The notes under the pieces: model-generated
What the model was told of the DNA's origin: nothing
What the model saw: only the letters and a program-made list of their open reading frames with translations
Database searches by the model: none
Made by a program: the position numbers and the translations under genes
Shown here: positions 16,060-24,733 of the stretch, in pieces
How the letters are laid out: each line of letters starts with the position of its first letter
How positions within the stretch are numbered: position 1 is the first letter of the stretch
IMG/VR virus record: IMGVR_UViG_3300035698_026135
Span: 49,330-113,329 of that record
Length of the DNA: 64,000 bases
Source of the DNA: a virus
Direction: 5' to 3' (one strand)

Positions 16060-16873
16060 TACATATGACGGAGAAAGACTTACTAGAAACTATGGCCTCG
16101 TGGATGTCGATAGAGCGTTTCGCGATTGGTGGACGGACAAACTTTCTCTCAATATAAAAGACCAAGACGGCCACAGTAAAGAGATCCCGATCTTCTTCTT
16201 CTCATCAGAGCGATGGAGCAAAGCTAGAGAAGATGCCAACACGGAAAAATCTCTTTCTGGTGTGAGAGACGAGAACGGAACACTCGTCCTACCATTGATT
16301 GCCATTATTAGAAACCCTCCGAGTTCAGGAAACGATGGGCCATACGGAAGAACATTTGCCGAAACAAAAGGAGAGGTGACGTACTCCAGAAGAATTCATC
16401 CAAAATCTTCAAAGATTAAAAACCTGCTCGAAGCAAGACCAAGCAGTATTGATCCCAACCTTCCTATCTATGAGGTTTTCACAGCGCCAGTTCCAGATCA
16501 CTATCAACTAACCTATGAAGTAAAGATCTGGACCCAGTACGTTGAGCAGATGAATGAGATAATAGAAAAGCTGGGCCAGGAACTAGATTTCAAATCAGAG
16601 CGATCTTTTCAATTTAGTACCAAGGATAAATATTATTTTATCGCATTTCAAGATGATGACTTTCAAGATGAGAGCAACCTGAATGAATATTCCAGCGAAG
16701 AGAGAATTGTTAGAATGACGACAAAGTTTTCTGTTGCTGCTCATATCCTGCCTCAATCTGACCAGAGAGAGAATACCCTTAAAAGATATTGGTCTCAGAC
16801 TAAGCTGGTAATCAAACAGGAGACTGCATTGACCAACGAAGAGTTTGACAGGCTCACAGGGAAATATGAGTAG
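16052..16873 (+). CDS. Tail completion / proximal sheath stabiliser, T4 gp15-like
   Basis: gp15 caps the completed tail tube and sheath before head joining. This 273-residue product (T4 gp15 is 272) carries the gp15-like core: PVPDHYQLTYEVKIWTQY followed by a helix EQMNEIIEKLGQEL, then an Arg/Thr-rich strand and TKFSVAAHILPQ, paralleling the T4 arrangement of P-x-x-x-x-Y-E-L-x-I-x-T-x-Y and the later T-F-E-V segment. The assignment rests on this pattern and position between neck genes. Confidence 0.7.
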   Translation: MTNTYDGERLTRNYGLVDVDRAFRDWWTDKLSLNIKDQDGHSKEIPIFFFSSERWSKAREDANTEKSLSGVRDENGTLVLPLIAIIRNPPSSGNDGPYGRTFAETKGEVTYSRRIHPKSSKIKNLLEARPSSIDPNLPIYEVFTAPVPDHYQLTYEVKIWTQYVEQMNEIIEKLGQELDFKSERSFQFSTKDKYYFIAFQDDDFQDESNLNEYSSEERIVRMTTKFSVAAHILPQSDQRENTLKRYWSQTKLVIKQETALTNEEFDRLTGKYE

Positions 16874-18775
16874 GTGAAGTTTGATTTATCTAAAATATTT
16901 AGAAAGCTCATTACAGAAGATGCTGAATCGAAAGAATACCTGAAGGGACTCAACGCAAAACAGCTTCAAAAGGGCGCTCGACCTCCAGAGGGAGTAGACC
17001 CAAAAGAGTTCTATAATAACCTCCAACAACAAATCTCCCAAGAGGCTGAGGACGGCCCTATCTTCAACGGTAGTATACTGGGGTTTGTAGAGTCGATTCC
17101 ATACCAGATGGACAAGAGACAAACTCAGTGGGTTGGAAATTTAAAAAAGCAAGGCGCTGCCCTGGACCCTGGACCGCTGGGCCAGGTCATTTCTTATACG
17201 AGAGCTAACGATATTGACATCTCTCAATTTCCCGATCTCGAAACAGCTAAACAGAGCTTTGACGATTGGGTAGCGGGGTCCGACGAAGAAGATGACGGTG
17301 ACCTTGGTGGGTATGCAACAAACCATGTCGCCATGGACTTTCCTGACGGATACAAAATTGTAAATATGACATCAGAAGATCTTGAGACCGAAGGCGAAAA
17401 GATGGGACATTGCGTCGGTGGGGAAGATTATTGCGAAGCTGTGGACACAGAGCAGTCCGAAATATACTCACTAAGAGACAAGCAGAACCAACCGCACGTA
17501 ACCCTAGAATATGATTTAAACGAAGAGCAGGTCGTTCAGATATACGGGAAGCAGGACGAAGATCCGATTCCGAAATACCATCCTTATATCTTTCAGTTTT
17601 TGATGAAGATGAACGACCCGGAGCAAGCTGCCGATTGGGCCGATGATAATTCTTTGAAAGGTCTCGTTCAACACGAAGATCACTCTGTCCGCGCATCCAT
17701 TGCCGGAAACAAAAAGATGACTCCAGAACTTCTTGATATTTTGGCCAACGACGAAAGCCATATAGTTCGAGAGATGACAGCAGAGAATAAAAACATCTCT
17801 CCTGAAGCTTTAGATAAAATACTCGACCACGAAGATGTCACCAGCATGACAAGAAAGAACGCAGCAGAGAACCCCAGAGCCAACGCCGCCACGCTAGAAA
17901 AGTTATATAAATTAGAGGACGAAGAAATCAATTGGAGGATTGTATCAAACCCCAATGCAGATAAAGATATCGTCTTAAAGATTTATAAAGATGTTTTAGG
18001 GAGTTCGAAGTGGGATTTCAGATACGAAGAGAAGTTCGCAGAAAATGAAAATACTCCCTCTGATATCTTGAATGATATTTCCCTGAAAACCAAAAGGCAT
18101 CGAACCACCGAGAAGCTTGCTAAAAATCCAAACTCTCCACCCGAAGTGTTGGATAGGATAATGGATAAATACCTTGCCAACGATCCAATCATCGATAGCG
18201 TTATTGTTCAGTATGTTGCATACAATAAGAACACCTCCGAAAAAACTCGCCACAAACTGATAGATACTGGATCTTTTCTTCGTCATCTTGCGATAGTCAG
18301 AAACTTGAGTGTTGATACGATCAAAAAATTGATTGACGCCTCCCTCTCAAAACAATCTCCTCGCGACCAAACCAAGACGTTTTGGGAAATTGCCTCAAAT
18401 GAAAATGTGCCCAAAGAGTATCAACGGAAAATGGAAGATAGCGGAGAAATCAGTGTTGCAAATAAGCTTGCACAAAATAGAAATTTAGATCCAGATCTAG
18501 CTAGAACACTTGATAAACGTTACGGAAGCGAAGCGCAGCAAATACTGGCGGCAAATCCTGCGATTCCTGACGACTTGATCATAAAATATATTAGCCACAA
18601 AAATCCGTATGTTAGGGTTGCGGTTCTCACCCAGAGTTCAGAAAGGCTCGGCCGAGAAGCTCTTGAAAAACTAAGTAAAGACGATTCTGGACCAGTTGCA
18701 GATAATGCCAGAATAAAGATTCAAGAACTTAGCGAATCATTTAATCCGCCTCTTCTGGGATTTTTCAATATTTAA
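16874..18775 (+). CDS. PcfJ-like domain fused to leucine-rich-variant repeats
   Basis: This 633-residue protein is not a known T4-type structural protein. Residues ~150-250 resemble the PcfJ-like domain: a conserved MGHCVGGEDYCEAV (Cys180), then IYSLRDKQNQPHVTLEYD and a V-V-Q-I-Y-G strand. Residues ~263-620 form a solenoid of leucine-rich-variant/HEAT-like repeats with units such as VRASIAGNKKMTPELLDIL and KLAKNPNSPPEVLDRI. The start is GTG, directly after the previous stop; the N-terminal FRKLITED motif resembles head-cluster proteins. PcfJ function is poorly understood. A virion-associated or injected protein is a guess. Confidence 0.7.
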   Translation: MKFDLSKIFRKLITEDAESKEYLKGLNAKQLQKGARPPEGVDPKEFYNNLQQQISQEAEDGPIFNGSILGFVESIPYQMDKRQTQWVGNLKKQGAALDPGPLGQVISYTRANDIDISQFPDLETAKQSFDDWVAGSDEEDDGDLGGYATNHVAMDFPDGYKIVNMTSEDLETEGEKMGHCVGGEDYCEAVDTEQSEIYSLRDKQNQPHVTLEYDLNEEQVVQIYGKQDEDPIPKYHPYIFQFLMKMNDPEQAADWADDNSLKGLVQHEDHSVRASIAGNKKMTPELLDILANDESHIVREMTAENKNISPEALDKILDHEDVTSMTRKNAAENPRANAATLEKLYKLEDEEINWRIVSNPNADKDIVLKIYKDVLGSSKWDFRYEEKFAENENTPSDILNDISLKTKRHRTTEKLAKNPNSPPEVLDRIMDKYLANDPIIDSVIVQYVAYNKNTSEKTRHKLIDTGSFLRHLAIVRNLSVDTIKKLIDASLSKQSPRDQTKTFWEIASNENVPKEYQRKMEDSGEISVANKLAQNRNLDPDLARTLDKRYGSEAQQILAANPAIPDDLIIKYISHKNPYVRVAVLTQSSERLGREALEKLSKDDSGPVADNARIKIQELSESFNPPLLGFFNI

Positions 18776-18776
18776 A
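18769..18776 (+). promoter_or_regulatory. TATTTAAA box 4 nt before the gp14-like gene
   Basis: The box lies across the end of the preceding gene and is followed by ACAA and ATG 18781. No Shine-Dalgarno sequence is visible. Same geometry as 14589. Confidence 0.5.
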
Positions 18777-18780
18777 ACAA

Positions 18781-19329
18781 ATGTCATTATTTAGATCCAA
18801 GAAAGATATCGCTTTTATCAAACGCATCAACCGCGAATTGATCGAGAGAGTTATTGGCGAAAAGATAACATACTATCCCATCTCAAAGCGCCTCTCAGAA
18901 GAAAACATATATGGAGAAGCGGTCTCGAAAGTTGTTGACGCACCAGTTGAAATATATGCTCTCGTCGAATGGCTTCCTCAAGAAGTAAGCACAACGACCT
19001 TTGGTCAAGATAAAATCTACAACCTAAATGTCTTCATTCATGACGAACACCTAGAACAAATAGAGCTGAAGCCCACAGAAGGCGATGTTATTGATTATGA
19101 TGACAAGAAGTTTGAAATCACACAAATACAGACTCCAACTCAAATATTCGGCAAAGCGGGCCAAGAAATAGGAATTCAGTTGGTATGCACCACTATCCGT
19201 GAGAGTCAATTTAAAATCTCTGTCTCTGGAACAGTCGAAGATCCTGCGAGAACTCGACCTGATGATGATGCCAAAATCGATACCCTATATGGAAATAGAA
19301 CCTTTCCTCATTCTGGAAGTAACGGATAA
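18781..19329 (+). CDS. Neck protein, T4 gp14-like
   Basis: gp14 is the second neck ring protein that closes the filled head. The 182-residue product matches the conserved half of gp14: ITYYPISKRLSEENIYGEA, a strand-rich middle with FGQDKIYNLNVFIHDEHL and PTEGDVIDYDDKKFEI, a P-x-E-G-D-x-I-x-Y pattern shared with gp14. It is shorter than T4 gp14 (256). The C-terminus is polar and probably disordered. It is followed by a terminator. Confidence 0.65.
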   Translation: MSLFRSKKDIAFIKRINRELIERVIGEKITYYPISKRLSEENIYGEAVSKVVDAPVEIYALVEWLPQEVSTTTFGQDKIYNLNVFIHDEHLEQIELKPTEGDVIDYDDKKFEITQIQTPTQIFGKAGQEIGIQLVCTTIRESQFKISVSGTVEDPARTRPDDDAKIDTLYGNRTFPHSGSNG

Positions 19330-19383
19330 CTATTGATTTTGTATTTCTAGTACAATATCTGAAAAGATATTAAAAAACTTTAG

Positions 19384-19411
19384 AAAAAACTGCTTTTGGG
19401 TGGTTTTTTTT
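19384..19411 (+). terminator. Rho-independent terminator after the gp14-like gene
   Basis: A run AAAAAAC pairs with GTTTTTT across a short stem extended by wobble pairs, with loop TTTTGG, ending in eight T. It lies about 55 nt after the gp14-like stop. Confidence 0.75.
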
Positions 19412-19412
19412 C

Positions 19413-19420
19413 TATTTATA
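19413..19420 (+). promoter_or_regulatory. TATTTATA box before the HNH remnant
   Basis: One-base variant of the box, 4 nt (GTCA) before ATG 19425, directly after a terminator. No ribosome site. Supports the box being a promoter placed at the head of a new transcript. Confidence 0.45.
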
Positions 19421-19424
19421 GTCA

Positions 19425-19802
19425 ATGCAAGAGATCAGCGAGAATTGGCTAAGAGGGAAGTATGTTGATGATGGGATGTCTGCTCGTGAAATATCGGAGC
19501 TTACAGATAGATCTGAGCAAACAATCTGTAGGAGATTGTGCTCTTTTGGAATTCCGACAAGGAGCCCCTCGGAAAGATATGCGATCATGATGAAGAAGAG
19601 AGTCTTTAAGACTATAGATCTCGATGCTGACCATATCAAACCATTTATAAAGATTTTAGAGGACAGTAAGGCAACCTCTTTAAAAGAAGCCTATAATCAT
19701 AAGAAATTTTGGGACCTAGAAAATGGTCGCACCCTATTTAAATGTCATAAGAAAACAGATACATGGGGACATAAAATTCACAGTTACAAAGGAGAAAAAT
19801 AA
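19425..19802 (+). CDS. HNH homing endonuclease, shortened and probably inactive
   Basis: The 125-residue product has an N-terminal helix-turn-helix of the homing-endonuclease type (WLRGKYVDDGMSAREISEL to RRLCSFGIPTR, residues ~8-48) and a C-terminal HNH half with ADHIKPF and NGRTLFKCHKKTDTWG. The family normally reads TLC-x-x-C-H here; the first Cys is missing and one codon is lost, and the region between the two halves is short. So the zinc site looks broken. It sits between the neck genes and tail sheath, a typical intergenic homing position. A TATTTAAA at 19735-19742 in its end may serve the sheath gene. Confidence 0.75.
   Translation: MQEISENWLRGKYVDDGMSAREISELTDRSEQTICRRLCSFGIPTRSPSERYAIMMKKRVFKTIDLDADHIKPFIKILEDSKATSLKEAYNHKKFWDLENGRTLFKCHKKTDTWGHKIHSYKGEK
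19735..19742 (+). promoter_or_regulatory. TATTTAAA box, possible tail sheath promoter
   Basis: Lies inside the HNH remnant, 62 nt before the sheath ATG. The tail tube has an equivalent box 57 nt before its ATG. Both genes, unlike the box-proximal ones, have a good Shine-Dalgarno. It may also be coincidence, since these bases code for LFK. Confidence 0.3.
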
Positions 19803-19804
19803 TT

Positions 19805-22255
19805 ATGTCCGAGAAAATCCTCGTCAGCGCTGGCGTTTTTTCGCGAGAGATTGATGGTACAATCCGCCCCGCAGATCCACAGGGAATTGGTCCCGCATTT
19901 ATTGCATCACGAGCAAAGGGGCCCGCGATGGTTCCGATCCGAACAAAGGATCTAGATACAGATCAACTATATTTTGGCGCACCAGACGCCTCAGGCAAAG
20001 ATTTTGGAGCCTATATGAACAGGCTCTATCTGGCACAAGATGCCACGCCCAGTACGTTCATTCGCGTCCTCCCCGTTGAGGGCACCGGAATCACTCCAGG
20101 GTTTACGGTAAACAATGTTGTAGCAATTGGATCTTCGGGCTCGACCGAAGGAAACATTCTTGCTTTGATTCATTCATCGGGAAGTGTAACCCTCACGGAT
20201 CTATCCTCCTCGATAGACGAACTCGGCCTCGTGATCGCTGGTGGCGACGGAAGCGGCGGCGTTCTTTCGGTTACCATGTCCTTGAATAGAAATTCAGACA
20301 AATACATAAAGAAGGTCTTGAATACAGATCCTACTCAGTATGGTACAAAAAATTATTATGTTTATTCCGTGTATGATTATGCGGACAAGGTTCCTGAGTC
20401 GGGAGTTGATGCGTTCTTCGCAGCCACTCTTCCAACAGGAGAGGCCGGAACTTACACCGATGGTTTCATTACGGGCGCAACGACGAACGTGATTTCTCAA
20501 CCATTCGATGCAACCGAATATGATCTATTTGGCGTCGGCTCAAGATTCGCAGGCGATAGCGCAAATACAGAAATTAAAGTTTCTGTTGTGAATATCAAGA
20601 AGTCTCCGAATCCAGATCAGAATGAGTTTGGGTCTTTCGGACTAATTGTTCGCCAGTACGCAGACAACGATCGTCAGCCAGTTGTTCTTGAGTCCTTCTC
20701 TAATCTATCTCTCAATCCAAGCGACAGAAACTATATCTGCCGAAGAATTGGTGATCGATACAAGGTCTGGAATTCAGCAACGGACAAGTTTGATGCATAC
20801 GGCGAGTTTGAAAACAAATCAAAATACGTCTATGTCAATCCAACTACAGATCTCAAAAACGGAAACGTTCCAGACGCCGCACTACCATGGGGTTTTAATG
20901 GATATAGGAATCTGACCTCTGGTGCCGTTGGCAACAAGGCTCCCTTTCCCCCTCTTCCGTATGTTCAGGACCTTGTTTACAAGAGCAACTTTACAACGAA
21001 GGTTTATTGGGGCGTTGAGATTATCAACAACGCTTCAGGCGCCATCAACCACGGCGTAGCAGATCGAGTTAAACATCTTAGTAAAACTCTTCTTGCTGCA
21101 TCTGGAACTGTTGACGCGGACTTCTCGCTTAAGTTTGTCTCAGGAGCCACCGCCAACGTCGCAGGCTATAGTGCCACCGGTCGTTTGACTGCACCTGATT
21201 TGTCGACCCTGAGTACGTCAATTCAGTATAGTGCATCAACCGTTATGCCCACAGCGGGCTCAGGCGGATTCCTTTCGGTGGACAACATTGAAAACACGGT
21301 CGTTGCCAAGTTCACATTCCCTATCGCTGATGGATTTGATGGACTCAACATTCACCTAAAGGACCCATTGTCCTCAGAACAGATGTTGACAGACCAAGAC
21401 TATCAGACGCACGCGTTCAAAACGGCGATAGACATGCTCTCCAATGCTGATGATATCAACATTAACGAGTTATCCATTCCTGGAATTTACGCCAACAAGA
21501 TCAGAGATAAGGCCGTTGAAGTCGTAGAGGATCGCGGAGACGCATTTTATATGATGGATATCTCAGGTGCCACGGTCGATGATGCCGTGGACAGTGTTGT
21601 AGTCAATCAGCTCGACAGCAACTATGCCGGAGTGTGGTATCCCTACCTTCGACTCAACGACTCCTTGAATAACAAGATTGTGGAAGTTCCACCAACCGTT
21701 GTCATGCCAGCAGTTCTTGCCTTCAATGACAAGACCGCATTCCCTTGGTTTGCTCCTGCCGGATTCAATCGAGGCGGACTGGCGCAATATGGAGTAGTTG
21801 AGGCAAAAGACAAACTCAACAAGGCAGATAGAGATAAACTTTATGAGAATAGAGTCAATCCTATCGCGACCTTCCCCAACCAGGGAACCGTCGTCTGGGG
21901 TCAGAAGACACTGCAAATTGCACCTTCTGCCCTTGATCGAATTAACGTTCGTCGAATGCTGCTTAGAGTCAGAAAGACAATCGCTCAAGAGGCACGAAAT
22001 ATCGTCTTCGAGCCGAATGTCCCTGCTACGTGGGAAAGATTTAAGAATCGCGTCGAGCCTTTCTTGAACCGCGTCAGAGAAAATGCCGGAATTGAAGATT
22101 TCAAGTTGATTCTCGACGAAAGCACGACCACCGAGGATTTGATCGAGCGAAACATCATGTATGGTAAAATCGCAGTCAAACCCACCAGAGCGGCAGAATA
22201 TGTCTTGCTGGACTTCTTTGTGACAAACAACGTTGCCGGCTTCCAAGATAGTTAA
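19805..22255 (+). CDS. Tail sheath protein, T4 gp18 family
   Basis: The contractile sheath subunit. At 816 residues it is longer than T4 gp18 (659), but begins and ends as expected: an N-terminal EKILVSAGVFSREIDGT strand, and a C-terminal conserved block from about residue 640 with WFAPAGFNRGG, then NPIATFPNQGTVVWGQKTLQ and RINVRRMLLRVRKTI, which are hallmarks of phage sheath proteins. Residues ~100-560 hold variable surface domains. AAGGAG is 9 nt before ATG 19805 and a terminator follows. Confidence 0.95.
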   Translation: MSEKILVSAGVFSREIDGTIRPADPQGIGPAFIASRAKGPAMVPIRTKDLDTDQLYFGAPDASGKDFGAYMNRLYLAQDATPSTFIRVLPVEGTGITPGFTVNNVVAIGSSGSTEGNILALIHSSGSVTLTDLSSSIDELGLVIAGGDGSGGVLSVTMSLNRNSDKYIKKVLNTDPTQYGTKNYYVYSVYDYADKVPESGVDAFFAATLPTGEAGTYTDGFITGATTNVISQPFDATEYDLFGVGSRFAGDSANTEIKVSVVNIKKSPNPDQNEFGSFGLIVRQYADNDRQPVVLESFSNLSLNPSDRNYICRRIGDRYKVWNSATDKFDAYGEFENKSKYVYVNPTTDLKNGNVPDAALPWGFNGYRNLTSGAVGNKAPFPPLPYVQDLVYKSNFTTKVYWGVEIINNASGAINHGVADRVKHLSKTLLAASGTVDADFSLKFVSGATANVAGYSATGRLTAPDLSTLSTSIQYSASTVMPTAGSGGFLSVDNIENTVVAKFTFPIADGFDGLNIHLKDPLSSEQMLTDQDYQTHAFKTAIDMLSNADDININELSIPGIYANKIRDKAVEVVEDRGDAFYMMDISGATVDDAVDSVVVNQLDSNYAGVWYPYLRLNDSLNNKIVEVPPTVVMPAVLAFNDKTAFPWFAPAGFNRGGLAQYGVVEAKDKLNKADRDKLYENRVNPIATFPNQGTVVWGQKTLQIAPSALDRINVRRMLLRVRKTIAQEARNIVFEPNVPATWERFKNRVEPFLNRVRENAGIEDFKLILDESTTTEDLIERNIMYGKIAVKPTRAAEYVLLDFFVTNNVAGFQDS

Positions 22256-22282
22256 AAAATAAAACAAGACCTGTATAGAAAG

Positions 22283-22305
22283 CCCCTGAATTCCAGGGGT
22301 TTTTT
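22283..22305 (+). terminator. Rho-independent terminator after the sheath gene
   Basis: Stem CCCCTG/CAGGGG with loop AATTC is followed by six T. Located 27 nt after the sheath stop. Confidence 0.9.
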
Positions 22306-22387
22306 ATTTGTGGTGTACGCTTTTATCAAAATATCGGCCTTTTATCGGCCAGGGAACCAAAGACTCGCTTTATGTCGAATAAATAGA

Positions 22388-22395
22388 TATTTAAA
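22388..22395 (+). promoter_or_regulatory. TATTTAAA box, likely tail tube promoter
   Basis: The box lies in the 197-nt gap between the sheath terminator and the tube gene, 57 nt before ATG 22453, which has its own AGGAG site. This placement after a terminator supports a promoter role. Confidence 0.5.
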
Positions 22396-22452
22396 TTATT
22401 TTACTTTTGTTTGTCTCATTACTAATTAAAAACAACTAGGAGATAAACTTGA

Positions 22453-22941
22453 ATGGCTGAAACATTAGAAGTAACACAGATGCTCGCAAATCAATACGAG
22501 CCCAAAAGAAAGTTCCGTTGGTTGCTAGAAATTGATGGAATTGACGCCTTTACTTGCAAAACGACCCAAAGACCCAAAAAGAAATTTGAACCCAAGACGA
22601 TTGATTATATTAATCAGAAAAGGTATGTCGCAGGGAAAGGGGAATGGCAAGAGGTTCAGTTTGTTCTGTATGACCCCATTGCTCCATCGGCAGCACAAAA
22701 GGTAACATCCTGGCTCCGATTGGTCCACGACGATCCTACTGGACGTATGGGCTATGCTGAAATGTATAAGAAAAACTTCGCACTCAAACTCCTTGATGGA
22801 ATTGGGAATGTTGTTGAAAAGTGGAACATCATAGGCGCTTGGCCCATGGATGTTGATTTTGGAGAACTGGACTACGAGTCCAGCGACCTTACCGAAATTA
22901 CGGTAATGATTCGTTACGACGAAGCGAGAATGGAATTTTAA
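22453..22941 (+). CDS. Tail tube protein, T4 gp19 family
   Basis: The tube subunit around which the sheath contracts. Length 162 residues equals T4 gp19 (163). Conserved features are the NQYEPKRKFRWLLEIDGID start, the strand with KTTQRPKKKFEPKTIDY, the WQEVQFVLYDPI segment, and a C-terminal WPMDVDFGELDYESSDLTEI block. TAGGAGATAAAC gives a good ribosome site. It directly follows the sheath gene and its terminator, the usual order. Confidence 0.93.
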   Translation: MAETLEVTQMLANQYEPKRKFRWLLEIDGIDAFTCKTTQRPKKKFEPKTIDYINQKRYVAGKGEWQEVQFVLYDPIAPSAAQKVTSWLRLVHDDPTGRMGYAEMYKKNFALKLLDGIGNVVEKWNIIGAWPMDVDFGELDYESSDLTEITVMIRYDEARMEF

Positions 22942-22978
22942 TCACACACATTAGGAGACAATAAGGAATTATTTTACA

Positions 22979-24730
22979 ATGAAGAAGAAAAAGATGAAAT
23001 TGAGTGAATTCGCACCTCTAGCTGCTGTTGGGGGTGCTCTTGCATCCGCAGCCACAGACAAGGTTGTCGATGCCCTAACTGATGCAAAAGAAGAGGGAGA
23101 GATCTCCGAACAGTCCGCATTTCAAGAAATGTTTGAAGCCGGAATGAAAAACGAAGATTATCCGGCACGAAATCAATATCCTGGCGGACAAGAGTTTCCA
23201 AAATATAAGAAGCCCGAAAACACCGGAAGTGAAGAGTTAGACGAAGACGGATATCCCCATTCGATTCAATATCCCGGAAAGAAACCCGCATGGCCAAGAG
23301 TTAAAGAGTCAGTAGCGCAAGATTTAGATCCAGGATTTAAAGATTGGGTAGAAGAGAGATATGGCATGGACCCAGCGCAGCTTGAGAACGATCAGCAAAA
23401 CAAGTTGGCCACCGAATATAGAAATAAGACAGGGCTTAAGAATAGGCCTAAAATCGGTGAGGCACGAAAGTCCCAAAAGTCCCTTAAAGAATTTGGGGCC
23501 GCTCAAGGACAATCCGATCCAAAGGCCGCCTTACCAGAGCTGATGAGGCTTTTGATGGCCCTACCTCAGCAAGAGCTTATAAAGATTGGTAGCATGATTC
23601 CCAAGTTGGCTTCAATGAAGCAAAATCAGAGAGAGTCTAAAGACCTTAAGGAACGTTTCCCTGGAGAACAAGGACGCGACCTATCCCAAGAGTACAGGGC
23701 AGACCAAGTGAGCCAAGCAACAAGCCGAATGCCTCAAGGCGCGGAAGCAAATCCCGATGATGTATTTGCAGATTTTGAAAACAATCAAATGAATCGTCAA
23801 ATGTCTGGAATGTCTAGAAGCAATCTTCCATCGATGAACAATTCACCACAAAATCCGTTCTCTGGAGAACGATCCAAGCCTGGTCTTGGAGTAATAAATA
23901 AAAACTTAAATCGGTTTTCGAGAGAGGATCTTCCCACAATGCACGGAGAAAATAAAAAGATTTCAATGACAAAAGGTCGATTAAGAGATATAATCAAAGA
24001 GAGTTTGGTTTTACAGAAAAAGAAAGAGTGTGTTAATCGCATTGTTAAACAACAGATCACAGAGCAGGTTAGAGTTCATCATTTGGCAAATCATTACCTC
24101 ACAGAGGGTCCTCTTTCCAATATGTGGCAAGGTGCAAAAACAGCTGGAGCTGGAGTTGCCGGAGCCGCAAAGGGTCTCGTTCAAGGCGCTCAGGGCGCAA
24201 TGGGCCAAGCTGCTGCTGGTATGGAACAGGGTCGCGCCGCACAGCAGGCACAGAATCAAGTCCAACAGGCAGAAAAACAACTCATGAAACTTGTCGGCAC
24301 AGCAAGCAAGGCGAAAGATCGTTTTACTCAAGAGACCCTAAAGAGTTCTCAGCTTTTAAATAATTATCATGAGGCTATCACTCAACTCACCGCAGCCCAC
24401 AAGCAGCTATCTCCTCAGCTTGGATCAGAAGGAGAGCGACTAAAAGGTGAGGTCGATCGCATGGTAGGACAGCTATATTATGACCTCAAGTCAGAAAAAG
24501 AGGGAGTAGAGACCTTCCTAAAGAGTCTTCGCTCAGATGGCTCAATGGTACAAGGCCAAGCTCAATATCAGGGATCTCAAGCTAGAAAGGGTGCGGACAC
24601 CGAGCGACAGGCTCAACATGGCGGCAAAACTTCAGCCAGAAGTCGCGCATCTAGAGATTCAGGCCCAGGCAAAAAACCTTACAAAGTTCCTAGTCCCGAC
24701 GATATGGGATTCGGCAAAAAAAAGAAATAA
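22979..24730 (+). CDS. Virion-associated protein candidate, related to next gene
   Basis: The 583-residue product has a short N-terminal Ala/Val-rich helix (residues ~8-30), polar disordered regions, a small motif FKDWVEERYGMDPAQLENDQ (~105-140), an amphipathic RLRDIIKESLVLQKKK segment (~335), then LTEGPLSN followed by a glycine/alanine helix GAGVAGAAKGLVQGAQGA and a long C-terminal coiled region. The next gene shares both the WVE-type motif and the EGP-glycine segment. No known family recognised. Position between tail tube and tape-measure groups suggests a virion or assembly role. Confidence 0.65.
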   Translation: MKKKKMKLSEFAPLAAVGGALASAATDKVVDALTDAKEEGEISEQSAFQEMFEAGMKNEDYPARNQYPGGQEFPKYKKPENTGSEELDEDGYPHSIQYPGKKPAWPRVKESVAQDLDPGFKDWVEERYGMDPAQLENDQQNKLATEYRNKTGLKNRPKIGEARKSQKSLKEFGAAQGQSDPKAALPELMRLLMALPQQELIKIGSMIPKLASMKQNQRESKDLKERFPGEQGRDLSQEYRADQVSQATSRMPQGAEANPDDVFADFENNQMNRQMSGMSRSNLPSMNNSPQNPFSGERSKPGLGVINKNLNRFSREDLPTMHGENKKISMTKGRLRDIIKESLVLQKKKECVNRIVKQQITEQVRVHHLANHYLTEGPLSNMWQGAKTAGAGVAGAAKGLVQGAQGAMGQAAAGMEQGRAAQQAQNQVQQAEKQLMKLVGTASKAKDRFTQETLKSSQLLNNYHEAITQLTAAHKQLSPQLGSEGERLKGEVDRMVGQLYYDLKSEKEGVETFLKSLRSDGSMVQGQAQYQGSQARKGADTERQAQHGGKTSARSRASRDSGPGKKPYKVPSPDDMGFGKKKK

Positions 24731-24733
24731 GTT

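Noticed and set aside
21563-22267. A 234-codon minus-strand frame opposite the tail sheath C-terminus
   Set aside because: It lies antisense to the most conserved part of the sheath gene, lacks a ribosome site and its product resembles no protein; it follows from sense codon bias.
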